Assembly (NCBI GenBank): GCA_943735955.1
Contig: OX030956.1
Location: 5,336,376 to 5,400,375, forward strand
Direction: 5' to 3'
DNA: 64,000 nt
DNA from: Piscicola geometra
Lineage: Eukaryota; Annelida; Clitellata; Hirudinida; Piscicolidae
Below are positions 30,472 through 42,336 of the stretch, one piece after another. The notes beneath the pieces are model-generated. The model was not told where the DNA came from, made no database searches, and worked only from the letters and a program-made list of their open reading frames with translations. The translations under genes were made by a program, and so were the position numbers. Position 1 is the first letter of the stretch, and each line of letters opens with the position of its first letter.

Positions 30472-32309
30472 TTCGGGAGGAAGGAGGTGGTGGGTGGATG
30501 GGTGGTTTGATGAATTGAGGTGTAAAAGGAGGTGCGTGGATGGATGGGTGGTTTGATGAATTGAGGTGTAGAAGGCGGTGGTGGATGAATGACACGGGTG
30601 ATTAGGAAAGTTAAATGTGGAAGGGAGGGTGAATGGGTAGATGGTTAGGGGGATTAGAAAGTATAAATGGAGGGCGGGGAAGGGGGGGGGTAGGTTAAGG
30701 TTTCCATGTGGAGGTGCAAGGGTGTGAGGAATAGAGGGTGGGTTGAATGATGCCGAGAATGGGTGTAAAGTTTGATGAGGATTGTGGCAGAAGAATGAGA
30801 AGGAATTGGTTGATGAATTGGTATATTGCACAGCGAGCAAAGAAGTTGATTTGAGCGTGTGATGGGCGATTTCGAGACTACCTAGGTCTTTTTTAAGCGT
30901 AAATGAAGAAGAAAAGTTCTACGACGTGTTCACAGGCAAATTGTTCCCTTTTGTAACTTGTAGTCGATAACTGATTAGAATCAGTCTAAATGCAATTCAA
31001 AGGAAGGGAGGCTTTTTTTCATTGGTTTTTTTGGGAAATGTTAGTTATAAAGATAACGGAATAGGGGAAAATAAGCCACAACCAAAATACTTCTTTAAAA
31101 ATATATGGGTAAAATATATTGGAAAAAATTGATCTTGGAAAGGCTAAGTTTAAGAAATTTTTGTTAAAGTATATTTTAAGGTCTATTTGGTCCAAGGTCT
31201 ATTTTGTTAACATCTATTTTGCCTCTAATCCATAGATAACATGTTCTTTATTATTTTTTTTGTGATATTTGAAGCAGAGTCATTTTACTAGTCGTTCATT
31301 TTACTGATTAATTCCAAAGTGAATATTTCATTGTTGTTTTCGGTTTTAATTTTATCATTTTTTTAACAAAAAAGTATTTCAAATTATTTCGACAATTCTT
31401 CAAAAATTGTCTTGTTTTAGTCAAACTTAGATTTATATTAGCCATTTATAAATACTCATTTTCTACTTGCTGGTTTGCGGTCTCTTTTTTTCCATCGAAA
31501 CCTAAAAATTAAAAAAATGTGCAGCGATCGCATTTCAGCTTGGATGGAGTATCAGACTTTCCCTTCCATCGAACAAGCTCATTCCTGCTGCGTATTTTTT
31601 TAGTATTGTTCGATATTCGTTATTATGTCTCATCGTCATTGCCTTGCACTGCCTTTTGACCTGTGCCTTATTAGCTTTTGTGCCTTGTACTCTATAAGTT
31701 ATAACATGCTTTTAGAAATTGAAATAATTATACGAACGCAGGATAGTTATGATTATTTTTTGTTTAAATAGACTATTAAAAATAATTTTATAAATCTTTT
31801 ATTTGTATTTAAATATATACATATACACACAATCTCAAGCGTCTTACAATTTTCCAACTATTTTCAGTAAAATGGAAAATGGAATCATTTCAATAAAAAT
31901 AAATTTAACAAATTTGGATTTTTTATTCAATAAATCAATTACAGGCAGGGGAGAAGAAAAATCACGAAAAATTCGAGAGCTTAATGATAACATGATTTAT
32001 TATTTGCATGGTATATGAGAGGCCTAGAATATAAAAACGTATAGATATGACGTGGGGCCTATGTGGATACCAATCCAGGCACTGAGGCTAAATATTCAAA
32101 AAACTTTCTTTGCTCGAATGTACGGTATTTACCTGATCTTTATGAATGTTTAAGCATTCTTAGTTTCATTGCAGTAAAAAAGCCTCATTTTAATATGGTT
32201 AAAGTGCATGCAGCGAAACTTTGGTTTATATCAGCGACTATTAGTGTGTTTATCAGTGCGTGTTTATAATCATGTCTGGGGGTGTGGCAAGAAGCTGAAG
32301 TTCGCAGAG
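30472..32309. other. Ninein 3' flank and intergenic spacer
   Basis: About 1.8 kb with no supported exon. The first 320 bp are G-rich with repeated GGTGGATGGGTGGTTTGATG-like words. The remainder is AT-rich. The repeats might form part of the ninein 3' untranslated region. Confidence 0.55.
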
Positions 32310-32435
32310 TATATAAAGCAAAGTTCACTCTCCTATTAAAATCGCGTAATTTGAGTCGTCCGAAATACTTAGGCTTTTTTTGATAATTTAATTGGTTTGT
32401 AATTCAGTTTAATATCTTAAAGGAGTCTCTACGCA
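32310..32435 (+). promoter_or_regulatory. TATA box and non-coding first exon of the small secreted-peptide gene
   Basis: TATATAAA at 32310-32317 is followed by a stretch free of ATG codons and then a strong donor, GTGAGTAA, at 32436. A matching acceptor, TTTTCAG, ends at 32718, 27 bp before the start codon. This suggests a TATA promoter, a leader exon of about 95 bp starting near 32340 and a 283-bp leader intron. The transcription start is inferred from TATA spacing. Confidence 0.5.
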
Positions 32436-32745
32436 GTGAGTAATTATTCTAATAGCTCATGTTTGCATACTTTGGTGTATTATTTTGATTCTACAATTGA
32501 TAAATAATCGTCCACACCTTCCAGATTTGTACAAACTATCTCCCATTTCAACTAACCGTATTTATTCAGTACTGCGTGCCTTCTTCCAAATTTTAATATT
32601 CATACATAAGTTCACTAACTTATTTACTTTTCAACTTTTTAAACCTTGAATATATAAATTCAAATTTTGAAAAACTTCGTTATGATATTTTTTTCAAATT
32701 TTAGACGATTATTTTCAGAAATATCAGAAGCAGGAGACCGGAAGA

Positions 32746-33063
32746 ATGCAGACACCTCTCATCGTGTTCAGCATCATCGTCGTGACTCTCTCCATCACAC
32801 TCAAGGGCATGCCGACTAGAGACGCTGAGAGAGGAGAACTGCCCTCTCCAATCTCCCACCCGAAAGGAAACGGTCCTTGGTCGACGATTCCCCTGCACGG
32901 GGATTGCACCAACACCACCATCCAGTCGTTCTGCTACGTCTGTGGCAGGGATGCCGATTCGGTCGATGTGTACAAAAAGTGTTGCGAGAGAGAAGTGCAG
33001 ACGGTGAACCTGTGCAATGGCGTCTTTGAAACCCCTCCTCCAGCCTATCCTGAAGGCTTTTAA
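32746..33063 (+). CDS. Secreted six-cysteine peptide or hormone precursor, 105 aa
   Basis: I do not recognise a family. The protein opens with a hydrophobic stretch (MQTPLIVFSIIVVTLSITL) that reads as a signal peptide, then a short polar linker and a cysteine domain spaced C-x8-C-x2-C-x12-CC-x9-C, containing SFCYVCGR and YKKCCE. A glycosylation-type NTT lies between the first two cysteines. Size, signal and compact cysteine domain fit a secreted peptide such as a neurohormone precursor; no basic cleavage site clearly frames the domain. The ATG has purines upstream (GAAGAATG). The gene sits alone between ninein and the potassium channel, with a TATA box, an in-phase leader splice and a poly(A) signal 200 bp after the stop. 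Confidence 0.7.
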   Translation: MQTPLIVFSIIVVTLSITLKGMPTRDAERGELPSPISHPKGNGPWSTIPLHGDCTNTTIQSFCYVCGRDADSVDVYKKCCEREVQTVNLCNGVFETPPPAYPEGF

Positions 33064-33262
33064 AAAGTCGAGCTGTTGGGGCAAACTTGCGTGAGAGATT
33101 TTAAAAGTAATTTTAGGCGCTTTATCATCTTCGTGGTTTGATGGTACTTTTCCCACGGTCGTTGGATTGTGTGGAGGCTGAAAGATGTTAAAGTTTTAGT
33201 TTTTCGCTTCCAATTATACTTACTTCAAACACAATGTTTCCCACGTAAGATGAAACAACTGT

Positions 33263-33268
33263 AATAAA
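33263..33268 (+). terminator. Poly(A) signal of the secreted-peptide gene
   Basis: AATAAA lies 200 bp past the stop codon, in a position expected for a short 3' untranslated region. Confidence 0.6.
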
Positions 33269-34466
33269 CTGTTCCCGATTTATGAAACAAAATTTAAATA
33301 TATTTAATGATTTTTTTCGAAAACATTTTCATCTACTTGTGCATTTATAATACTTTTTATTGAACATATTTTTTAAAAGTTCAATAATTTTGGTCCAGAT
33401 GTTTTTTGAATTTTTCGACAGATAAAAATTTGATATACACAACTCGTCAAAAAACTAGCAACATCGTAAGTTTTAAATTTTATGATGAGATTTATGTTTT
33501 ATTTTTGTATTTCACACTTTTTGTATGTCTGTTTTCAATTAGGACTCTGAAACCAATGAAGTCTCTTATTTGAGATAAATGTTCAATTTTAGTTTTATTT
33601 TTGGTGGTTTATTCACTATTTCAAGTTAATTTGTATATTATTTTGATAGAAGTCAATTATTTATTTAAATTCTTTTTTATGCATGAATAAAAATTTGAAA
33701 TGAATTCTTTTCCACCTTTAAGCATCAAAAAAGGCTTATAAATAATGCTTTAAAAATTATAAAAACCAATAATAAATTAAGATAAAACTTAAACGATGAA
33801 TAATCATAATTTTATATAAAAGTAGTTTCAGACAAGTTAATTAAAAACTATCAGAAGGAAGGGAGAGAGAAAAAATGATGAGGATGGGAAACGTAATTAG
33901 GGCAGATAGGCGTGTGGCGAATACAGAGACGGGCATTATTACCTGCGTAATTACCAAGACCGATGTATTGCCGCCACACTCGATCACTTCATACCTACTA
34001 CCCATGTCTATCTCTCGAATGTACAAATCCACATATAAGGCGAAGCGTGCAAAGTGTCTACTAGTAGTTTCATTAGTTTCATGAGGATGCAAAGAGCGCC
34101 CCAATTCAATGGCAATTTAAGGCTTGCATTAGTTGAATAAGCCGCCTGGATTAATTTGCTTGAGAAATTTTTAAAAATCGATTCAAAGAAAAGTTTTAAA
34201 CTTTTGAACCAGGTATTCAAACGTTCCGAAAAACTAAAATAAAGCTATTTCAAATCAAGTTACATCTGAACAAACAAGCACCGCTTTTAAAATAATTAAA
34301 TCACAGCATATAAGCTTTACTAACTATACTAATCCAGTGAACCTCCACATTATTTTTGATAATTTCAATTACTTTTTACCATTATAAAATAATTAAAGTT
34401 GTGTTAGTTGAAAAGATAGATCGCCTTTAGCATCTTGAAGTCCTAAAAGGTTGAGACCCGTTTAGA
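33269..34466. other. Intergenic spacer with a candidate enhancer upstream of the EAG gene
   Basis: The first 570 bp are AT-rich without features. A GC-richer block at about 33850-34150 contains several TAATTA-type homeodomain words, including an inverted pair (GTAATTAGGGCAG and CTGCGTAATTACC). Reading frames on both strands cross it but show no domain. Its position just 5' of the channel start makes a regulatory role plausible. Confidence 0.4.
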
Positions 34467-37400
34467 ATGGTGTTGTCGAGGAGGGGGCTGTTGGCCCCTC
34501 AGAACACTTTCGTTGAAAACGTCATCAGAATCACTGCAGCACAACGTCAGTTGGTTAATTGGTTGGTTGGTAAAAAGATGATTTCTTGAAGTTAGCCTAA
34601 CAAGCACAACCTTTAGCTAATTTATATAGAACCGATCACCAATATCGATAAATAGAATTTTCTTTCATTTCAAACTTTTTCGTTGCAAACATTTGCGAAA
34701 ATGACGTAACAACCTGCTTCACCTGATTTAGAAACCAACTTCATTCTCTGCAATGCGAGAATCGTCGACTTTCCCATCGTTTACTGTGATCCAGGCTTCA
34801 GTCTCTTGTCTGGCTTTTCAAGAATAGAACTAATGCAAAGGTCAAGATTTACAAAACATTTTTCGGGGTTTAGGTTGGTTTTAAAACTTATATATTTTCC
34901 CTCAGTCAACAAATTTAAAACCAACAAATTAATCATTCAAACAAATATTAGATTTGTTTAAAATTCAAAAAACTATTTACAACCCCAATTGAATTAATGG
35001 TATCTTCAGATGTTACTCTTGATAAATAACATACCATAGACTTTCATTAACCTTTTCAAAGAGTCCATGCAAGCGATCAAACACTCCTATTCAGAGACGG
35101 CAACTGCAGCTTCATGAAGGGGGAAGGGACCGAAGAGTCGTGCATCGAACGCCTGGAACTCTGCTTGATTGAGCAAATGCCCGAGACCATGGAAATTTTG
35201 TTCTACAAAAAAGACGGTGTGTCCTGGTGCGAATGTATCGCGTGTGCTTGCCATTATTTTCTAGGTTTTGGCTTTAATTTGACTAGAAAACGATGGCGAT
35301 TAAATATATAATTCTAATCAAGTTATGATAACATTTTGAAAATAAATCGTTAAAAATAAAGAAATTATGAATATTTTATAATATAAATTAAATAATATAT
35401 AATATGACTATATTATAAATTAGGGGATGGTTGAAAATAAATTTGGTAACTACCGCGACAACAAAGGCTCAAAGATGTGGCTGAAGACGGCGCTGACACC
35501 TATCAGGAACGAAGATGACGACGTGGCTCTCTTCCTCATCACCTTCAAGGACATCACCCCTCTCAAGCAGATGGATGATGACACGGGCAAAAGTTCGAAT
35601 GGGTTTTGGGGCTTGTTTTTAGATTTATTTCTACGAATTTTTTTCCATTGTTTTAAATTAGTTAAAACTGAATCTATTTTTTTATAGTTTCAAAATTGAT
35701 TTATAAAAGCATACATATCTTTTCATAAAAACTAGCCATACAAATTTCACTCAAGAATGAATTCTTCCCAAATTAAAACTTGCACAGTAACCTCTCTAAG
35801 CATGCTGGTTCGTTTGGCAAGAACTGTTTCGCGTAGCATGGCGAAGCACCCCTCGACTCTCTACCAGGGAGGCATGCCCCACGTTGCTCCTATGTTCGGA
35901 GCTGGTTTTGACGCTCATAAGGTATTCAAGTGCATATTTAATTTTAACCTATAGGTAAATTCTTCTAAAAATAATATTTTGGTTAAGGCATAAAAACTTT
36001 AAAACACTAGAACTTTAAAAAATAATAATTTAGAATCTAATACATTTATATGAGTTCTTCCCATTAGAGTTCTCAAGACGCTCTCTTCCCAATCGACCAC
36101 AACGTGCCGAGGTACTGTCAAGAGGTTCCACGAACTCCAGCAAACATCCTCCTGCACTACTCTTCCTTCAAGGGCATGTGGGACTGGGCGATCCTCATTC
36201 TCACCCTCTACACAGCTGTCATGGTCCCGTACAACGCAGCTTTCCAAGGCATGACCATGATAACATTTTATTTTATATTTTTTTATTTAGGTATATTTAT
36301 GAATTTAAATCGGCATGAGACAAGACTAATTAATTTAATTAATTTAGTAGTTATTTATGATATCATCATCAAATAAAACTATAAATTTAATTGATTACAA
36401 GGCAAGACGATGGACAGCATTCCGATTTTGGTGATCGACAGCATCGTTGACGTAGTCTTCTTCATCGACATCATGCTAAACTTCCACATGACCTTTGTGG
36501 GTCCTGAAGGTGAAGTGGTTTCCGATCCGACCATCATCCGCATCAACTACCTCAAGTCTTGGTTCGTCGTTGACCTGCTCTCTTGCCTGCCATATGATGT
36601 CTTTAATGCCTTCAACGACGCTGCTGAACTTGAGGTTTTGAGGACTGTTTTGAATGCGACTTGGCAAATAATTTTTAAAAGAGATCGAGTTTAATTTCTA
36701 ATTTTTGATGTTATAAAAAATAAAATATTTGGGTAGATAATTTTCGAACGAGATCAAGTGATATTTGGAATTTTTGATTTCATGAAAAATACAATAGTTC
36801 TACTCTTTTCATGGATTTAAAAACGAATATCGCAACAGAGTGTGAGCAGTTTCTTCAGCGCATTGAAGGTAATAAGACTCCTTCGACTGGGCAGGGTGGC
36901 TCGGAAACTGGACCAGTACATCGAGTACGGAGCGGCCTTTTTGGTTCTGTTGATCGTGATGTTCGCGCTGATCGCCCATTGGTTTGCGTGCATTTGGTAC
37001 ACGATCGGAAGCTTGGAGGCGTCCAAGGGAATACAGTTTGGTTGGTTGCAGAAGCTGGGAGTGGAGGTGGAAGCTGCGTATGTGGAAGTGAACAGGACGG
37101 ATAGCGAGAGTGGCGGGCAAGTGTGGGCTGGAGGTCCTTCCGATGCGATGTCTTACGCATCGGCCCTTTACTACACGCTGTCGTGCATGACGAGTGTCGG
37201 CTTCGGAAACATCTCACCGACCAGCGAGTCAGAGAAAGTCTTCACGATTTGCTTGATGATACTCGGATGTAAGAAAGAAAAAATAACTTTAGAAATAGGA
37301 TTGCAAAATTATTTTTACAATTTATTTAACAAAATTTATAAATTCTATTTAACCTAACCAACAGCTCTCTTTTACGCGACTATCTTCGGCAACGTGACGA

Positions 37401-39297
37401 CAATCTTCCAGCAGATGTACTCCACCACAGGACGCTACCACGACATGCTCAAGAACGTCAAAGACTTCATCAAGCTGCATGACGTGCCCAAGTCTCTGAA
37501 CGAGAGGATCCTTGACTACATCGTCTCCACCTGGTCCATCACTAAAGGAATCGATTCCGATAAGGTTCAAATTGAGTGTTTTCCGCACATTTTTCTTTTT
37601 CTGCAATTTCTAATTTTTTTATTGAAATTATTTTAATGAAATAATTACCAAAAAGCAAGCATCATCAAACAACAAAGGTACTGAGTTTTTGCCCAGCTGA
37701 CATGAAAGCCGATATCTGCGTGCATCTCAACAGAGAAGTTTTCAGCCAACACCACGCCTTCCAACTGGCCAGCGAAGGCTGCCTCAGGGCTCTCGCTGTT
37801 CATTTCACGTTGAGTCATTGGGCCCCGGGAGATACGCTATTCCACCAGGGAGAAAGTCTCGACTCCTTGTGTTTCATCATGACCGGATCGCTGGAGATTG
37901 TGCAAGACGAGCAAATCGTCGCCATTCTCAGTAGGTTTTTCGTTTGAGTTTGTTTCAATGTTTAGTAAAAAAAAGCTATTAATACATTGTATTTTCATAT
38001 TTTTTCTAATCTTTGTTAAAATTAAATGAGATTTTTGCATTGAAGCGAAAGGAGACGTGGTGGGAGATCAGTTTTGGAAGGACGACAGCAAGAACCAGTG
38101 CATGGCGAACGTCAGAGCACTCACCTACTGTGACCTGCATCTCATCAAAAGTGAAAAACTTGAAGAAGTCCTCAACTTTTATCAGCAGTTTTCTCTACAT
38201 TTCAAGAAAAATCTGAAAGTTACATATAACCTGAAACGAAGAGTCAGTTAATTTTATTTGTTTTTTACATATTTTTTTAGTAAATATATCAGTATACTTT
38301 AAATTTCATTTTTATTGTAATTTTTATCACATCAAGGCTGTGTTTAGGAAACACTCAGACATTCGGAAAGAGAAAGAGCTGGAGAAGAAGAAGGATGAGT
38401 CGATGCTGTCGGAAAGCCACCCAGTCAGGAAGATCATCTCTCGCTTCCGTAAGATGAGTCTCGTTCCTACCGCCTTCCGAGATGACCAGCAGTTGAATGG
38501 CAACGTGGCTTCGGGGAAAGGAATCATCTCCAAGTTGAAGAAAGCTGCATCGATGAGACGAGGCTCTACGTTCGCTGAATCTCAGTTTCTTCTCGACTCT
38601 CCCCTCCTCAACTCTCCCACCACCGCCCAACAGTCTGTCGGCTCCGTTGAAACTACTTGTCTAGACCTGCCGAGAGGGAGAAGATCGGTCGAAAGGAATT
38701 CTGTCGATTATGCATTGAGCCATAGAAAATCGCATATGTTGGATGTGCCTAAGGATATTATGGAAGAAGAAGAGCCAGATGAAGATGATGAAGTTGATGA
38801 TGGAAGTGATAAGTGTGAAGAAGTGGAACGAGTGAGTAGATTCAATAAGAAACCTAGACCAAGTATCAGAAGTGAGCACAACAATTCACAAAGGAAAAGA
38901 AGTTCTAAAAAAGGTAAATATTGTTTATGAAGTTAAAATGTATAATTAATCACATACTAAAATTCATTTTACAGGATTTGTATCGAAAATACCTCCACTG
39001 CCAGAGAAAAAATTCAAATCGTTTCGAAGAAAAACAAGAAAGCCAAGAATAAAAACTCCATCAGAGGAACAAAAAGAAGACTCGGATGAGAAAGATACAG
39101 AGGTAATTCCGCGGCAAAAATCAGAAGAGGAGGAAGAAGATTTTGTTTCGAAAGTTATTCGAATGAGGGGCGAGATTAAGGAGGAAGTTAGGAACCTGAA
39201 CAAGAGGATGGACGTGATCGAGTTTTACTTGCTCGGAATAGTGCAGACTGTACAGCAGACTCTTGTTAACTCGAATTACCTCACAGTTCCAGAATAA
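34467..39297 (+). CDS. eag: EAG-type voltage-gated potassium channel (KCNH family), 987 aa, 13 exons
   Basis: Plasma-membrane K+ channel subunit. Exons: 34467-34545, 34732-34840, 35095-35216, 35467-35592, 35788-35921, 36068-36248, 36402-36634, 36839-37268, 37365-37564, 37678-37930, 38046-38242, 38337-38913, 38975-39297. The N-terminal cap [16 protein letters not shown] and PAS domain ([33 protein letters not shown]) are of EAG type. S1 ([19 protein letters not shown]), the S4 sensor ([20 protein letters not shown]) and the filter SVGFGN follow; GFGN rather than GYGD is the KCNH hallmark. Next come the C-linker ([12 protein letters not shown]) and a cyclic-nucleotide-binding homology domain ([28 protein letters not shown]). 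The last exon ends with a predicted tetramerising coiled coil. The S3-S4 linker is short. Intron 6 appears to use a GC donor. I favour eag over erg or elk from the N-terminus and DITPLKQ. Confidence 0.94.
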
Positions 39298-39805
39298 TTT
39301 ATACATTCTTCACATAAATTGTAGTTTTGAATAGTTAACTTTTCATCTGCTTTATCGATTTTGAGTTCTTTTAAACTTCTTTTGATCATTAAATTCATTT
39401 TTAGTCAACTTTTTCAATACATTCTTTTGAAACCAAACTTTAAAATAACATTTTTAAGAAAATTTTCTTTCATAAAACGTTTTCTTTTTTTCTAAACTAC
39501 GCATAAATCTTGTTCAAGCAGCCATGAATTAAGTACGCCAATCGAATTTGACTAGTGAGTGTATACTTGAGAACAACAATTTTTAAAACATACGTTTTGC
39601 GAAAATATAATTTGGTTCAAACATTTTTCCAAGTTGCACTGGATGGAAACAGTAATTTAAAAATTATGAATTCGATCAAGAAGTGGCATAAGCTCCTCTA
39701 TCAACGAGATAAACTCTTTTCTATGATATATATATATAAAATCTATAAATTTGTTTTTTTTTCATTTGCTGATCCTGATTTTTTTAACATTATTGTGTGA
39801 GGTAC
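39298..39805. other. EAG 3' flank
   Basis: AT-rich sequence up to the transposon nest. No exon is supported and no clear AATAAA lies close to the stop. Confidence 0.5.
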
Positions 39806-39961
39806 TTTAGAGGTCTGCACGGAAAACCTGTCCACGGGAAAACCGTAGGAAACTGCGAGAAATCCGCGAAAAAAAGTGGTGCTTCTGGCGCATAAGAACC
39901 ATGGTTCTCAGAACCATTGTAACATGGCATGCGTCTGTCAGGCTGTGAATAATACAGACCA

Positions 39962-41756
39962 TTAACCCATTAACGCATACTGTCCTTTTTTAAGGACAGC
40001 AATAAAAAGTTTTTTTTATAATAGTTATCTTGATTATATTTATTATCTTTGCAACTAATCCTGTTCTATATAAACTGAAGTCTTTGTTTAAAAAAATTTT
40101 GGTGATTTGAAATTGATAGATTGTTTCGATATTCTGATTTTTCGAGGCGATAACTAAATTTTATGTGTTTTTGTCATGGCTCATGAAAAAAAATTATTTA
40201 TAATTTTATTTAATGTCTACCATTCATAATTTATAACATTATTTTATTGTTATTCATTCTTATATCGTATTTTAAAATAAATTTCATTTTACATGTAATA
40301 TTATTTCCAAAAACTGTGTTTTATTGAGTGTCCTTTTTTAAGGACGCTATGCAGTAATACTGATGGTAAAAACAATTATTTTCAGATTCGCTCTTCATGA
40401 AGTCATTAGTATTTTGGAAGATGACAATGATTTCTTTTCAGCAGATATAGACATTATTCCTCCTACTGACCCAAACTGCTCTGATGAGGATAGTGGACCC
40501 GAAGATGGTGAAGGTACCCTAGATAATTTATCAAGAAACCAGCTAAATGCAGAAGCAGAAATAGTAATTTCCAAAATTGGGGAAGAGAAAACCACTATAA
40601 GTAGAGAAGAAACTGCTGTAAAAAGGCCAGCTAAAAAAAAGTAAAATTGATCGGAGATGGACCAAAAAAGACATTACTACTGGATTATTGGCAGATAATA
40701 GTTCAGAGAACAAACCAAATTTAGAAAACATGTCTCCTCTCACATTGGTTAATTTATTTTTGGATGTACCAGTCATCAAGCTAATAACAGACATGTCAAA
40801 TTTATATGACAGCCAAAAACTAAAACAGCTGAATGCTACTGAAAATGAATATAGAGTGGTGCTGGCTTTACTCATGCTTTCAGGTTATGTTCCTTTGGCC
40901 AACCGCAGGATGTACTGGGAACAGAGCGACGATGTACACAATCTAGCTGTAAGACTGTCAACAGATTTGAAGAGTTATTAAGATATTTGCATTGCAATGA
41001 CAACGAGAAAATTAATAAGTTAGACAAGATGGCCAAAGTGCGTCCATTATTTGATGCTATGAATGAAAGATTTCTCAAATTTTGGCCCAAAGAATGTCAT
41101 TTGGCGATTGATGAATCAATGGTTCCATATTATGGAAGGCATTCATCAAAACAGTTTATCAGAGGAAAACCCATAAGGTTTGGATATAAAGTTTGGTGCC
41201 TAAATAATAGGCTTGGGTATTTGGTAAACTGTTACCCGTATCAAGGAGCCTCGGAAGAGTTCAATAGCGAATTAGGACTTGGTGGATCAGTGGTATCTAA
41301 ACTAATAAAATGCTTACCAAAAGACACTCCATGTTATACTGAAATATTTATAATTTTTTCATATGGTTTCAAACAGATCAAAAAAGAAAAAAAAGAATCC
41401 ATGAATTTAGCTAAAAGCGTGTTGCAGATGTCCGATACGATGGAAAAGATCATTTTATTGGTAAAATTGAAGATGGCCAAAAAATAATGCAAGCAATGTG
41501 GAAAGAAAGTGGAAAAGAAATGCCTTGAATGTAATGTAGCTTTACATTTGGAGTGCTTCAGCATCTACCATGAATCGTGATTACCGTCAGTAGCAATGCA
41601 TAGTGTCCTTTTTAAAGGACATTTTTTATTTTCATTATAACTTTTTTTGTATAAAATATTTCAGACTAATTTTTTGATTTTATTTTTTAGAATCAGTTTT
41701 TCAATAAAATGTAAAAAAATTAATTAATTCCTTTGAGTCATGCGTTAATGGGTTAA
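39962..41756 (+). mobile_element. PiggyBac-like transposon 1 (1.8 kb), decayed
   Basis: TTAA target duplications stand at 39962-39965 and 41753-41756. Inside them are perfect 13-bp inverted ends, CCCATTAACGCAT and its complement. Next to each end lies a palindrome of the form TGTCCTTTTTTAAGGACA (39981-39998 left, 41604-41621 right), and a third copy at 40330-40345 forms an inner inverted repeat with the right one. The transposase fragments between them match the piggyBac DDE family. The element is much shorter than an intact piggyBac. Confidence 0.93.
40392..41580 (+). pseudogene. Broken piggyBac transposase of element 1
   Basis: Fragments in family order are an acidic N-terminus (SDEDSGPEDGEGT), an RRWTKKDI-like start of the core domain, RRMYWEQSDDVHN, and the segment holding the first catalytic Asp (LAIDESMVPYYGR, then RGKPIRFGYKVW). 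The C-terminal cysteine-rich finger is present (CKQCGKKVEKKC, ECFSIYH) and ends at 41580. The reading frame shifts near an A-run at about 40635, near 40955 and again after about 41390. The central part of the catalytic core, where the remaining acidic residues should lie, is missing by internal deletion. It cannot make an active enzyme. Confidence 0.9.
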
Positions 41757-42085
41757 AAAAAGCTATAGTCCGTCATTCTGTTCTGTTGTAAGCAGCGTTA
41801 AGAAGACTGCTCAAGGGAAGAGACGTCCACTCTTTCACTTGTCCACACAGCACTTTTCCTGACGGCCTCGATGACGACTTCCTTGTAGCGTGCCCTGTAG
41901 CACCGTCTTGGACAGTGAATCGTGCCTGACGACGTGTCTAAACCAAGTCAACTTTCGACGTTTGACAGTTGCTAAAAGAGGTTTTTGTTGTTCAACGAGT
42001 GCTTTCGTGATCTGATGGACGTAGTTGATGGTTCTGTGCTCCAAGTAAGAGATGCCGTGGAGTTTAAGGAAACATTTAGGTGTAA
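41757..42085 (-). pseudogene. LINE reverse-transcriptase C-terminal fragment
   Basis: The minus strand reads YLEHRTINYVHQITKA, then RRKLTWFRHVVRHDSLSKTV and GSRHRGRQ. This is the conserved tail after the polymerase domain of non-LTR retrotransposons, where a W.GH..R.D motif and an RGR.....W.D motif are usual. After a frameshift near 41840 the last part continues in another frame (KEWTSLPLSSLLNAAY). Only about 330 bp survive, directly abutting piggyBac element 1, with no endonuclease or polymerase core. Confidence 0.8.
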
Positions 42086-42105
42086 GTACCCGCGCAGATC
42101 TCTAA

Positions 42106-42336
42106 CTTAAACATACATGATTTAGTTGAAAAAACGTATTTCACTCATTATCTTTCAAAAGAAAAGAATGAAGATGATGAAGAAACTAACGAAGAAGATT
42201 TTAAACCACATCCAGCTTTTATTATTATATTTGTATTATTAGACTTTCTATTTTAGGTACCAATTTTTAAAATAGATACTTTAATTTATAGTTTTTCAAA
42301 ATAAAGAATTACATTTTTAGGCTATATAAAGAATAC
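42106..42336. other. Spacer between the transposons
   Basis: A short plus-strand open frame with acidic residues crosses this part but has no recognisable domain. Confidence 0.4.

Larger units (their letters stand above)
39806..42105. mobile_element. Possible composite element bounded by hAT-like inverted ends
   Basis: TTTAGAGGTCTGCACGG at 39806-39822 and CCGCGCAGATCTCTAA at 42090-42105 are imperfect inverted repeats (about 14 of 16 positions). The outer TAGAG and CTCTA ends are flanked by a direct ACTT. Between them sit piggyBac element 1 and the LINE fragment. No hAT transposase is seen, so this may be an old non-autonomous element that later insertions filled, or chance similarity. Confidence 0.35.

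Noticed and set aside
36635..36694. Read-through of EAG exon 7 into the following intron as an alternative end
   Set aside because: The donor at 36634 joins in phase to S4 at 36839 and restores the conserved channel sequence.
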